Origin: Pseudomonadota bacterium
GTDB lineage: Bacteria; Pseudomonadota; Alphaproteobacteria; Sphingomonadales; Sphingomonadaceae
Direction of reading: 5' to 3'
Assembly: GCA_023416515.1 (NCBI GenBank)
Contig: JAEZHP010000131.1
Location: 1 to 25,192, forward strand
DNA: 25,192 nucleotides
This document shows, piece by piece, positions 12,673 to 23,200 of the stretch. How positions within the stretch are numbered: the first letter of the stretch is position 1; each line of letters starts with the position of its first letter. Both the position numbers and the translations under genes were made by a program. The notes under the pieces were generated by a model, which was not told where the DNA came from, did not search any database, and saw nothing but the letters and a program-made list of their open reading frames with translations.

Positions 12673-15600
12673 ATGGCTGAGACAACAACAATTACTCCCG
12701 CTTCGACGCTCGCTGTCCTCACGAAGCCACGCATCCTTGATCTCGCTAGAGTGTTCGGCGTTCGTTTACGCAATTCATCGGCTACAAAGCAGCAACTCGC
12801 CGAATCTCTCGCAGCGCAATTGGGCGATCGCTTTCCGGCTGCTTTGCATGAGATGGGCCGAGAAGAGCTCCTTGCAGCGTGCAAGGCAAACGACATCGCC
12901 GTCGACTCTACTGCTCGCCGCGAATTGATCGCTGCGTTGCTTGGCTCCGCGGGGCTCGATCCCTCGCTTTCCATCAAGCAACCGGCACTCGCGAACCGAG
13001 ATGGACTGCCGCGGGCTGGCCAAATCGTCCGCGCGCGTCATCGACAATGGCTCGTTGAAGAGGTCGTTGAAGGTCTTCCGTTTGACTCGCCGCGAGTCGT
13101 TCTTGTGTGTCTCGACGATGATGATCCGGGCCGCCGACTTGAAGTTTTGTGGGATCTGGAGCTCGGCGCTCAAGTGATCGAGCCCGAGAGAGGCGGCTTA
13201 GGCGAGGTCGACAAACTTGATCCGCCGAAGCATTTCGGTGCTTACCTGCATGCTCTTCGTTGGAATGCCGTAAGCGCTGCCGATGCAACACGTTTCCAGG
13301 CTCCGTTCCGAGCCGGCATCGAACACATGGCGCATCAGCTCACGCCGCTGATGAAAGCTTTGGAGTTGCCGCGAGCAAACCTCTTCATCGCCGATGACGT
13401 CGGTCTTGGCAAGACCATCGAAGCTGGGCTGGTGATGCAAGAGCTCATCCTCCGTCAGCAAGCACACTTTGTGCTTATCAGCTGTCCCGCGGCGATCTGC
13501 CTCCAGTGGCAGAGTGAGATGCGCCGGCGCTTCGGGCTTCACTTTGAGGTTATGACGCGCGCCTTTGTCGCGCAACGTCGTAGACAACGCGGATTCGGGG
13601 TCAATCCATGGGCCACTCATCACCGATTTATTGTTTCGCACAGCTTGCTTCGCCGCCCCGAATATCGCGAGCCGCTGCTTCAGTTGTTGGGAGATCGAGC
13701 GAAGAAGAGTCTGCTCGTGCTCGACGAAGCGCATGCGGCCGCACCCGCATCGCGCAGCCGATATGCAGTGGATAGTGAGATCACGACGACTATCCGAGAC
13801 TTGGCGCCGCGTTTCGACAATCGCCTCTTTCTCTCTGCAACGCCGCACAACGGGCATTCGAACAGTTTCAGTGCGCTGCTCGAGATCCTTGATCCGATCC
13901 GATTTACTAGGGGCGTTCCGGTCGACGGCAAGGCTGATCTCGCACCTGTGATGGTTCGGCGATTGAAGCGAGATCTGAAGAAGCTTGGCATTGAAAGCGT
14001 TCCTGATCGAATCCTGATTCAAGTCAATCTGAGTTACGAGAACGGCCATTGGATCGCGCAGCAAGTTCGCTCCGATGGTCGTGCTTTGCCTTCGCTTGAT
14101 CTCGGATCGGCAGAGCCGTTGGATCTTGAGCTTTCCCGGATGCTCGCTCGATACACCGAGCTATGTGCTCCTGATAAAGGAGTTGGCCGCTTACCGTTTA
14201 TCCGTCTTCAACAGCGGCTCTTGTCCAGTCCGGAAGCCTTTGCGAGAAGCCTTGAAGTGCACGCAGCAGCTGTCGAAAGGCAAGGCGGCGTCATGCCGGT
14301 TCGTTCGAAGCTCGAGGTTTCGGATTCAGACATCGACGCTGAGTTGTTCGGTCCTTCGGACGAGATGATTCAGTCGGAAGCAGATACGGAGTTGGAGTCG
14401 CAGAGCGCCCGTTTGCCATCACCTAACGAGGAGGCCGCGGCACTACTGAAAGCACTACGAGCTGCTGCCGAACGTGCACGTAGGAAGCCGGATGCAAAGG
14501 TCCGGGCGCTTACTGCGTGGATGCGACACTATCTCTGTCCAGCAATCGGCCTTCGTGGGTCTTCCGCTTCTCGCGAGTGGACGAACCGACGTGTCATCCT
14601 GTTCACTGAGTGGGCTGATACGAAGCGCTACCTGCTCGAACTTCTGCGTGAGGCAATCGCGGAGACAGATCGTGCGGAGGACCGAATCGCCAGCTTCTCA
14701 GGCGGGATGGGCGACGAGGCGCGTGAGGAGATACAACGCCGCTTCAATGCGTCTCCTGAAGAGGAGCCATTGCGAATCTTGGTGGCTACGGACGCCGCGC
14801 GTGAAGGCATCAACCTGCAGGCCCACTGCGCAGATCTCTTTCACATCGATCTGCCTTGGAATCCAGCCCGCCTCGAGCAGCGTAACGGCCGTATTGACCG
14901 CACACTCCAACCAGAGCCCGAAGTGCGCTGTCACTACTTCATCTATCCGGGTCGCACCGAAGATCGCGTGCTTGAGACGCTTGTGCGGAAGATCGATACG
15001 GTTCAGCGCGAGCTCGGATCGCTCGGCGGCGTGTTACTCGACGAAATGGAAGCAGTTCTCGAAGCTGGCATTCGCGAGAGCAGCGCCGAGCGCATTGAGA
15101 CCATCGGCAAGGATCGATCAACCCGCACGGTCGAAGAAGAGCTTGAGGAAGCGCGCAAAGACGAGAAGCTGCTACGAGATGAGATCGTACGAGCGGGAAG
15201 ACGGTATGACAGTTCCCGCCAGGCACTGGAGGTTAGCCCGAGCGCCCTTCGGGATGTCGTTGGGATTGGGCTGGAACTGGCCGGAACGGCGGGCCTGATC
15301 GATGACGGTGTCCACGATGGCAAGCCCCGGTACCGGCTCCCGCAGCTGGACCGTTCATGGGAGCCGACGCTCGACACATTGCGTCCTCCGCGACCCCGTG
15401 ACGAGTCGTTCTACGATTGGCGCAAGCGCCCACCGCTGCCGGTCACGTTCTCGCCGATCGCCCGTCTCACAGGAGATATCGAGCAGCTCCATCTTGCGCA
15501 TCCGTTCACGAAGCGAATTCTTGATCGGTTTCTCGCGCAGGGTTTCTCAGCGCATGACTTAAGGCGTGTGACCGCTGTTATCGATCCTGATTCCGGTGAG

Positions 15601-16218
15601 GCCCGCGTGATCGGCTACGCGCGTCTGACACTATTCGGGCCAGGTGCTGCGCGCTTGCACGATGAGCTGATAGCAATCGCGGCTGCTTGGGATGGCACGG
15701 CTGATGGCGCATGCGCCATCAGTCCGTGCGAGCCAACCGAGACGGCGTTGTTGGTCAAAGCGGTCGAAGCGCGTCTTGCCTCAGGTGCACTGGCCCCAAA
15801 GGGACGGAATGCAGAGGCAATTGCGACCGCAGCTGATCAACTGATGGCTTCGCTGTGGAAGGCGTTGGAAGACGAGGCCGATGCTCACGAAGTGACTGCA
15901 AGAAATGGCCTGTCAGCGCGGGCGAGAGCCGAAGCTGACGAAATGCGCAAGCTGCTTGAACGACAGAAGCGAGCGATACGAAAAGCCGCCCAGGCGTTGG
16001 TGCAGCGCGACCTTTTCGATGGGCTCGGCGATTCCGTAGAGGTCCGCGAGCAGCAGCGGCAGTTCAAGCTCGACATAGAGCATATGGATCGTCGCGCCAG
16101 CACGATTGATACGGATATCGAACGCGAGCCCGCAGCAATCGAAGCGCTCTATGAGGTTCGTACGGTGCGGTTGACGCCCGTCGGCGTTGTCGTCAGCTGG
16201 CCTCGGAGCTGGACATGA
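12673..16218 (+). CDS. drmD: DrmD, SNF2-family helicase/ATPase of class 1 DISARM
   Basis: 1181 residues. Core SNF2/SF2 motifs: Walker A DDVGLGKT (about 240-247), DEAHA (351-355), SATPHNG (388-394) and, in the second lobe, QRNGRIDR (736-743) preceded by TDAAREGINLQ. The first ~95 residues contain two helical repeats resembling SAP/Rho-N motifs (TKPRILDLARVFGVRL and REELLAACKANDIAV), a possible DNA-binding extension. A long charged coiled coil occupies roughly 1050-1150. DrmD defines class 1 DISARM, where it accompanies the adenine methylase. It overlaps the next gene by 4 bp (ATGA at 16215-16218). The ATG at 12673 is chosen; an ATG 5 bases earlier is in a different, short frame. The role of DrmD in target recognition is not resolved in the literature I know. 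Confidence 0.92.
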   Translation: MAETTTITPASTLAVLTKPRILDLARVFGVRLRNSSATKQQLAESLAAQLGDRFPAALHEMGREELLAACKANDIAVDSTARRELIAALLGSAGLDPSLSIKQPALANRDGLPRAGQIVRARHRQWLVEEVVEGLPFDSPRVVLVCLDDDDPGRRLEVLWDLELGAQVIEPERGGLGEVDKLDPPKHFGAYLHALRWNAVSAADATRFQAPFRAGIEHMAHQLTPLMKALELPRANLFIADDVGLGKTIEAGLVMQELILRQQAHFVLISCPAAICLQWQSEMRRRFGLHFEVMTRAFVAQRRRQRGFGVNPWATHHRFIVSHSLLRRPEYREPLLQLLGDRAKKSLLVLDEAHAAAPASRSRYAVDSEITTTIRDLAPRFDNRLFLSATPHNGHSNSFSALLEILDPIRFTRGVPVDGKADLAPVMVRRLKRDLKKLGIESVPDRILIQVNLSYENGHWIAQQVRSDGRALPSLDLGSAEPLDLELSRMLARYTELCAPDKGVGRLPFIRLQQRLLSSPEAFARSLEVHAAAVERQGGVMPVRSKLEVSDSDIDAELFGPSDEMIQSEADTELESQSARLPSPNEEAAALLKALRAAAERARRKPDAKVRALTAWMRHYLCPAIGLRGSSASREWTNRRVILFTEWADTKRYLLELLREAIAETDRAEDRIASFSGGMGDEAREEIQRRFNASPEEEPLRILVATDAAREGINLQAHCADLFHIDLPWNPARLEQRNGRIDRTLQPEPEVRCHYFIYPGRTEDRVLETLVRKIDTVQRELGSLGGVLLDEMEAVLEAGIRESSAERIETIGKDRSTRTVEEELEEARKDEKLLRDEIVRAGRRYDSSRQALEVSPSALRDVVGIGLELAGTAGLIDDGVHDGKPRYRLPQLDRSWEPTLDTLRPPRPRDESFYDWRKRPPLPVTFSPIARLTGDIEQLHLAHPFTKRILDRFLAQGFSAHDLRRVTAVIDPDSGEARVIGYARLTLFGPGAARLHDELIAIAAAWDGTADGACAISPCEPTETALLVKAVEARLASGALAPKGRNAEAIATAADQLMASLWKALEDEADAHEVTARNGLSARARAEADEMRKLLERQKRAIRKAAQALVQRDLFDGLGDSVEVREQQRQFKLDIEHMDRRASTIDTDIEREPAAIEALYEVRTVRLTPVGVVVSWPRSWT

Positions 16219-19200
16219 GCTCACGAGACGCCGACCGCATTTTCCATGAAACCTGGTTGGGCCTTGCTCAACCGATCGAAGGTCTCGTGTTCTCGGTGCC
16301 GGTGCTGGCCGAGGCGCAGATCGCACCGGCGGCGCGCCCCGAGATTACGTCGCAGATTCGTGCGCAGTGCGAAAAACTGGCGAATGAGAGCTTCGCGCTC
16401 CGCAGCGTTCGAGGGTTCTTCGAATCCTTTCTTGGCTACGATTCTCCTGGCAGCCTGATCGAGCGCGAGGCGCTACCCGCGTTTTACGCGCCGGAGTCGG
16501 GTCAGGAAATTCGAGCGAGCTTTGCCATTGCACGAACGCTGCAAGCGCCCGAGAACGATCCATTTGCTGAGTTCTCCAAACCGCCAGCATCAGCATCGAA
16601 CGAGAGCAGTAACCATCCAATTCTCGCACTTATATGGGATCTGACAGACGCTTCGGCTGATGGGACCCGTATCGATCTCGACAAGCCAGAGACCGTCACC
16701 GGCTCGTGGCACTACCCACCGACAGCGAAGTTCGAACGTCTGCTGCGACATGCGGGTATTCCAATCGGGTTCCTAACTAACAGGCAAGAGCTTCGGCTGA
16801 TCTATGCACCGGCGGGTGAGACGACTTCGCATCTGACGTTTCGTATGGACGACCTCGCTGATCCGGCAGGGCGACCCATCGCATTGGCAATGGAACTCAT
16901 ATTCCATGCTCGGCGGACCTACGGTTCAGATGCGAAGTACACGTTCGAGGGACTGCTCGCGGAGAGCAGGCGTCGACAGGCCGACGTTACGGGCCAACTG
17001 GCCGAACAGGTATTCGATGCGGTTGAAACGCTGCTGGCCGGATTCGAAGCAGCGGCGGCGCGGGACTGCACAGGAGATCGCGTTGATTGGATGTCGGCCG
17101 CACTCAAGGCAGAACAAGTGCACGAAGGCATACTCAATGCCGTGCTGCGACTGGTATTCATTCTGTACGCCGAGGATCGTAGCCTACTGCCGGTCGATCA
17201 TCCCTTATACGCCGAGCACTTCAGTCTCTTGGCGCTGTATGAGCGTCTAGTTCACGACGCCGGCGCTCATCCGGAGTCCATGCATCATCGATTCGGTGCG
17301 TATGGCGCACTGACGACGCTATTCAGGGCAATCTATTTTGGCGTGCGGCACGGCACACTCCATTTGCCGCCGCGACAAGGAAAGCTGTTTGATCCCAGCG
17401 CGTATCCATTTCTCGAAGGAGGCTTGCCGGATTGGACCGCTGCAGTGAATCGGGCTGAGGATCGAGCGCAGGTTCTGTTGCCTTCCGTCGATGACAAGAC
17501 TATCCACGATGTGCTGCACGGACTGATCGTGCTCGACGGTCAGCGCCTAAGTTATCGCGATTTGTCCGTCGAACAGATTGGCGCCGTATACGAGTCGCTG
17601 ATGGGCTACCGCGTGGAGAAGGTCGGAGGACCTGCGGTTCGTCTGGGCAAGAACGGCGTTTGGGTCCAGATGAAAGAGCTACGCGGGGCGAGCAAGCAAG
17701 AACAGAAAAGGTTGCTCGAAGACCGCTGCGAAGTCAGCACAGCTTCAATCAAGAGCATTTCGACCGCCATAAATGAACACGAGGGCGACGAAGCTGCTGC
17801 TGACGCCATTGCAGAGCTGACAGGAAAAAAGAGTCAACTTCGGAATCGCGCGCGTGCCGGTCAGTTGGTGATGCAGCCTACGTCGTCTCGGCGCAGCACC
17901 GGCAGTCACTATACCCCGCGATCGCTTTCCGAACGCATCGTTCGGCGAACACTGGAGCCGGTTCTGGCGTGCCTGGGCGAGACGCCGACGGCTGATCAGA
18001 TTCTGCAACTAAAGATCTGTGATCCTGCGATGGGCTCGGGTGCGTTCCTCGTAGAGGCCTGTCGCTTCCTGGGTGAACAGGTCGTCGAAGCATGGCGCCG
18101 AAGCGGCGATCTATCTGTGATGATTGAACGGCACGGTGAACCGTTGCTGCACGCAAAGCGCCTCGTCGCTGAGCGATGTCTCTACGGTGTGGACAAAAAT
18201 TCGGCAGCCGTGGAGCTTGCGAAGCTCTCTTTATGGCTTGAGACGTTAAGTGCCGATAAGCCATTTACGTTTGTTGATCACGTGCTGCGTCATGGCAACT
18301 CGCTCGTAGGGCTTGATGTTGAACAGATCAGATCGTTTCACTGGTCGCCGGAAAAGCAGTTACCAACCATTGCATCGCTAGTGGATCAAGTACTCTCGGA
18401 GGTTCGCGAGCACCGCAACGCAATTCAAAATTTGGCCAAGGACGATGGCGAAGAGGCCCAGCATGAGAAACGACGGCTGCTAGAGCTTGCGGATCTCGCT
18501 ATGAACCGGGTCAAGCTAGTGGCGGACGCATGCACTGGATCGTTCTTTGCTGGGGCAGATCCCGCGGCGCGCGAGCAGGAGCGCCTTCGACGACGTGCTC
18601 TAGTGGAGGTATGGCTGTCCGGCTCCGACGATGTGAAGGACATAGTGGAGGGCTGGTCCGAGCAGATTCGTCGCGAGCATTCTCCGTTCCACTGGTTCGT
18701 TGAATTTCCCGAGGTTTTCTTCGTAGAAAGGCATGATCCGCTCGATTGTGGCTTGGCAAACGGGGCTGCTTACGTGGATGCATTCGTCGGTAATCCTCCG
18801 TTCGCCTCGGGACTAACACTTTCAACACAGTTTGGGAACAACTTTGCGCTCTGGCAAAAGGAGAGGTTGTTGCTTCGCAATGCGAAGGTAGACCTATCAG
18901 CGCTGTTCATTCTGCGTTGCGCGCAGTTGGTTGGCGCACACGGAACTATAGGCATGATCGCAACCAACACAATCGGGCAGGGTGCGACTAGGGAAGAATG
19001 TCTCGTTCGGCTAATGGGATCTGGCTGGGCGATCTACAACGCGACGAGCAGCATGCCGTGGCCAGGAGACGCATCCGTTGCAATATCAACCGTTAACTTG
19101 GCTCGCGGACACGCCGTGAATCACGCAGCCGCAGCATGCCAACTGGATGGCGTGAGCGTGAAAGCCATTAGCTCCTACCTAAGCGCACGAACGGAACGTG

Positions 19201-20264
19201 CTCAGGCAACCCCCTTGCGCGCGAATGCCGGACTCGCCTTTCAAGGCGCGATAATTCAAGGGGCAGGTTTCATTATCCCTGAGGCCGAAAGAACGCTGTT
19301 GCTCCGCGAAACTCCAGAGGCGGCTGACCTGCTGCCTTCGTTTGTAGGGGGCGATGACGTTAACACTTCACCAACGCATACATCGGACAGATTTGTCATT
19401 GCTTTCGGAGACCTAAGTCTCGAGCAAGCCTCGCAGTATCCTGCTCTCCTCGACATCGTACGTCAGCGTGTAAAGCCAGAAAGAGATGCACTGCGTGACG
19501 ATCAGGCCACTGCGCGTTTAGCGAAAGCGCGATGGTGGCAGTTTTGGGCTGCTCGTACTGAAGCATTTACTGCAATCAGAAAGTTATCACGGTGCCTGGT
19601 GAGCAGCGTTGTGACGAAGCATTTGACGTTCGCCTTCGTGCCGACGAGGACTATGTATTCTCAGACGCTCCACGTCTTCGCATTTGAGCGCGGAACGCAG
19701 TTCGCACTCCTTCAATCACGACTCCACGAATGCTGGGCCAGATTGCAGTCGTCGTCCCTTGAAGAGCGACTGCGTTACTCAGTGTCCAAGTGCTTTGCGA
19801 CATTTCCGTTCCCACTCTCGGATCCTGCGGAATGCATTCCAGTCCTTGAGAGCATCGGAGACAAAATGCACGCGATGCGCGCGAGATACATGGTCGACAC
19901 GAATCAAGGGCTCACGCAGACGTACAATCGCCTAATCGACGCAGAATGTGATGACGAGAAAATTCTCGAGCTTCGCTTGTTGCACGAAGAAATGGATCGT
20001 GCAGTGCTTGATGCCTACGGATGGACGGACCTGACGGTGCCGCCATTCTGCCCTCTGAACGCGGAAGAGCAGAAGGCGTTGGAGCAGTTTCAAGATGCCG
20101 TGATCGATCGTCTCTTCGTGCTGAACGCTCAACGGGCGGAAGAAGAGAAGCGAACAGGGGCAGCTGCATCAACCAAGACCAAGAGACCTGCCGCGAAGAA
20201 AAAAGCCGCGAGTACAACGCAGGCGCAACTAACGTTCGACTCGACAGCGGAAGACAAATCATGA
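16215..20264 (+). CDS. drmMI: DrmMI, adenine-specific DNA methyltransferase of class 1 DISARM
   Basis: 1349 residues, the large size usual for class 1 DISARM methylases of the Eco57I/BREX PglX-like type. The S-adenosylmethionine motif I is DPAMGSGAF (603-611) and catalytic motif IV is NPPF (860-863), the signature of N6-adenine methylation. A C-terminal region after 960 should hold target recognition. The last 35 residues form a Lys/Ala/Thr-rich tail (KTKRPAAKKKAAS), probably flexible and DNA-binding. It is predicted to methylate the host genome so that DISARM ignores it. The start overlaps drmD by 4 bp and the stop overlaps drmA by 4 bp, so the operon is tightly coupled. No frameshift or missing motif is seen. 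Confidence 0.92.
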   Translation: MSSRDADRIFHETWLGLAQPIEGLVFSVPVLAEAQIAPAARPEITSQIRAQCEKLANESFALRSVRGFFESFLGYDSPGSLIEREALPAFYAPESGQEIRASFAIARTLQAPENDPFAEFSKPPASASNESSNHPILALIWDLTDASADGTRIDLDKPETVTGSWHYPPTAKFERLLRHAGIPIGFLTNRQELRLIYAPAGETTSHLTFRMDDLADPAGRPIALAMELIFHARRTYGSDAKYTFEGLLAESRRRQADVTGQLAEQVFDAVETLLAGFEAAAARDCTGDRVDWMSAALKAEQVHEGILNAVLRLVFILYAEDRSLLPVDHPLYAEHFSLLALYERLVHDAGAHPESMHHRFGAYGALTTLFRAIYFGVRHGTLHLPPRQGKLFDPSAYPFLEGGLPDWTAAVNRAEDRAQVLLPSVDDKTIHDVLHGLIVLDGQRLSYRDLSVEQIGAVYESLMGYRVEKVGGPAVRLGKNGVWVQMKELRGASKQEQKRLLEDRCEVSTASIKSISTAINEHEGDEAAADAIAELTGKKSQLRNRARAGQLVMQPTSSRRSTGSHYTPRSLSERIVRRTLEPVLACLGETPTADQILQLKICDPAMGSGAFLVEACRFLGEQVVEAWRRSGDLSVMIERHGEPLLHAKRLVAERCLYGVDKNSAAVELAKLSLWLETLSADKPFTFVDHVLRHGNSLVGLDVEQIRSFHWSPEKQLPTIASLVDQVLSEVREHRNAIQNLAKDDGEEAQHEKRRLLELADLAMNRVKLVADACTGSFFAGADPAAREQERLRRRALVEVWLSGSDDVKDIVEGWSEQIRREHSPFHWFVEFPEVFFVERHDPLDCGLANGAAYVDAFVGNPPFASGLTLSTQFGNNFALWQKERLLLRNAKVDLSALFILRCAQLVGAHGTIGMIATNTIGQGATREECLVRLMGSGWAIYNATSSMPWPGDASVAISTVNLARGHAVNHAAAACQLDGVSVKAISSYLSARTERAQATPLRANAGLAFQGAIIQGAGFIIPEAERTLLLRETPEAADLLPSFVGGDDVNTSPTHTSDRFVIAFGDLSLEQASQYPALLDIVRQRVKPERDALRDDQATARLAKARWWQFWAARTEAFTAIRKLSRCLVSSVVTKHLTFAFVPTRTMYSQTLHVFAFERGTQFALLQSRLHECWARLQSSSLEERLRYSVSKCFATFPFPLSDPAECIPVLESIGDKMHAMRARYMVDTNQGLTQTYNRLIDAECDDEKILELRLLHEEMDRAVLDAYGWTDLTVPPFCPLNAEEQKALEQFQDAVIDRLFVLNAQRAEEEKRTGAAASTKTKRPAAKKKAASTTQAQLTFDSTAEDKS

Positions 20265-23200
20265 CCCCAAAGGACGTGCGCTCCAGTTTGCTCTCCGCGC
20301 TGGAAGCCGATCTGATCGGTCCCTTTGCATTGGGAGTGCCCGGCACCACAGCGACCGATGCGCATGCCTCAGCTGAGGTGTTGGATATTCCACCGTCACG
20401 CTGGTACTTCACCGGCTTTCTCGCCCCGCAAGGTCGCCGCGCGCCTCCGGAGGATGATCTGGAATCACACGGTGGCGATTTCGCAGCGGGGAGCGATAGC
20501 CAATCGGAGGACGCTGGCGCAGAAGAACCTGATCCACCGCGGCCGATCCGCTTTCCTGCGTCCATGGGCTTAAGTGTGTATCTGCCTGCGGCGCCGGCCA
20601 ACGGTACGGATTCGATTGATGTCGAGCTGAGCTATGCCGACTACGATCCTGTTCCTATCGCTGAGGACACGGACGAGAAGAAGAAGGAAGGCTGGAAGCG
20701 AGTGCCACACGGCCCAATCCGCTTCTCCGTGCCACTAGATCCACGGCAACTTCGGCCACCGGGCATTCGTGTGCCCGATTCAGTCGGGCTCAACATCGTG
20801 GGCGAATTGCGCGCGACTTCAATGGCGGGCCTGCCACCGAACGCTCGCGTGTTGAGCCTTTGGGTCGTGAATGATCGCTATGACGAGGAGATGAAGCCGG
20901 ATCAGCTATTCATCTTCCAGGTGAAGTTGGCGCTGCACTATCAACCGGGATTTCTCTGGCGGCCGAATCGGCGAGGTGAAGATGCCGCAAGCGACGACGA
21001 TCCTCGCGTGCTCGCTCTGCTCTTTCGCGAACGCAAGGAGTGGGCGGTCGGACACAACACCAGCATTCGATCGCCGATTGCCGATGCCGATGGGAAGGTG
21101 CGAACTCTCGCGACGACGCAGTTGCCTTGCTATGAGGTGCCGGACGTCGAGCATAAGAAGATCGATGGGTTGACACTGGGCATGGCTGACCTGGCAAAGC
21201 TGGATGGGCGAGGACTCGCGCGTGCACTGGATGCGCTTCCTTCCGAATACTCGGAGTGGCTCGATTCTCAGCGCCGTCATTCGCTGGATCGAAGGAGTTT
21301 GGAAGAAACTCGCGATCAACTGATGCAGAAAGGCGATGCTGCGCTCGCTCGTATTCGAGAAGGCATTAGTCTCCTTGAGAATGACGAGGTAGCTCGCGAG
21401 GCGTTTGGTCTCGCCAACCAAGCGATGCATGTCGCGGCATTGCAGGCGGATAGCCAACGCGAAGATCGTCGCTATGTCGATGGGAAGCGGCCTGAGTGGC
21501 GGCCGTTCCAGTTGGCGTTTGTGCTGATGAGCCTCGCCAGCCTCGCGGATCCTCGACACAGGGATCGCGAAATCGCCGACATGATTTATTTCCCCACGGG
21601 CGGCGGAAAAACAGAAGCGTATCTCGGCGTCGTAGCGTTCACGCTGTTGCTTCGGCGCTTGAGAGGCAAGCGTCGTCCGGACGAGGGGCGCGGCGTTTCT
21701 GTAATTCTTCGTTACACACTTCGATTGCTTACGCTGGATCAGCTTGGGCGCGCCGCGACGTTGATGTGCGCGCTGGAGGAGTTACGCCGTCGCGATCCAA
21801 TGCGGCTTGGGAATGCACGCTTTTCGATTGGATTGTGGGTCGGCCGAGGCGCGACAGCGAACAGACTGAAGGAAGTGCACGCGGCCCTGAACGACTTCGT
21901 TACCTCGCGCGAGGAGTCCCCGTTCCCCCTGACCAAGTGCCCTTGGTGCGGTGACCCGATCCTGATTCAGAACGTGAAGCTCGTCGACGATGACGGCATT
22001 CCAAGCAAGACGAAGTTCACTCGCGCTGTTGTCTATTGTGCGAAGCCCGACTGCTTATTCACCGAACAGAAGCGCGCCGGGCAAGGTTTGCCGGTCCTTT
22101 TCGTGGACGAGCAGATTTACCAGGAGGTACCCGATTTCATCGTCGCGACGGTGGACAAATTCGCGATGATGCCGTGGCGTGGTGAAGCTGGAATGCTCTT
22201 CGGCCGAGCGACTCACCTGAAGGGTCGCCGAGCCTATGGACCGATGCATGCGATTCCCAGTGATGCCACGAAATTGCCAGAAGGACTGCTTCCGCCGGAT
22301 CTGATCATTCAAGACGAACTCCATCTCATCAGCGGACCGCTGGGAACGATGGTTGGTCTCTACGAAGCAGCGATCGACTATCTGTGCGAGCGAGTGGTCG
22401 ATGGTGTCGCTCGAGTCCCGAAAGTAGTGTGCTCGACAGCTACCGTCCGTCGCGCGCGTGAGCAGATCTTGGCGCTGTTCGGCCGGCGAATGGAGCTCTT
22501 TCCACCCCGAGGCATCAACGAGGGTGACAATTTCTTTGCCCGGCCGGCGCCGCTCGAGGAGAAGACAGGGCGGTTGTATGTTGGAGTCGGCGCGCCCGGG
22601 CGTGCACTTCGGGCGGTGTCGGTTAGAACGTATGCCGCGCTGTTGGCGTCCGCGCAGAAGCGCTTCGATCCAAAGGGGGAAGCGAAGCAGCCAGCCGATC
22701 CGTACATGACACTGGTCGGCTACTTCAACAGCCTGCGCGAGCTGGGAGGTATGCGTCGTCTGGTGGAAGACGAGGTACGCAATCGCGTTGCCCGGTTTGC
22801 CGACGAGAAGCGACCCTATGACTTTGCTGGTGAGCACCCATGGGCAGCTAACCGCAATCTAAAGGAGCCGACCGAGCTCACGTCGCGCGAGAGCACAGAA
22901 CGGGTTAAGGACACGAAAGCTCGACTAGCCGAACGGCACATCAACAAGGACGGTAAGCCCATCGATGTTGTGCTGGCGTCGAACATGATCTCGGTGGGTC
23001 TGGATATCGACCGTCTGGGTCTGATGGTCGTGGCTGGTCAGCCCAAAACGACGAGCGAATACATCCAAGCGACGAGCCGCGTCGGCAGATCGTATCCGGG
23101 TCTGGTTGTGACTTGCCTACATGTCATGCGCCCGCGCGATCGATCGCACTACGAGCGCTTTCATGCCTATCACGAGAGCTTCTACCGCGAGGTCGAGGCA

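Noticed and set aside
20021..20260. DrmA starting at 20021 inside drmMI
   Set aside because: The upstream part would overlap drmMI by 240 bases and reads like shadow sequence; the ATGA at 20261 gives the usual DrmA N-terminus and the operon's coupling pattern.
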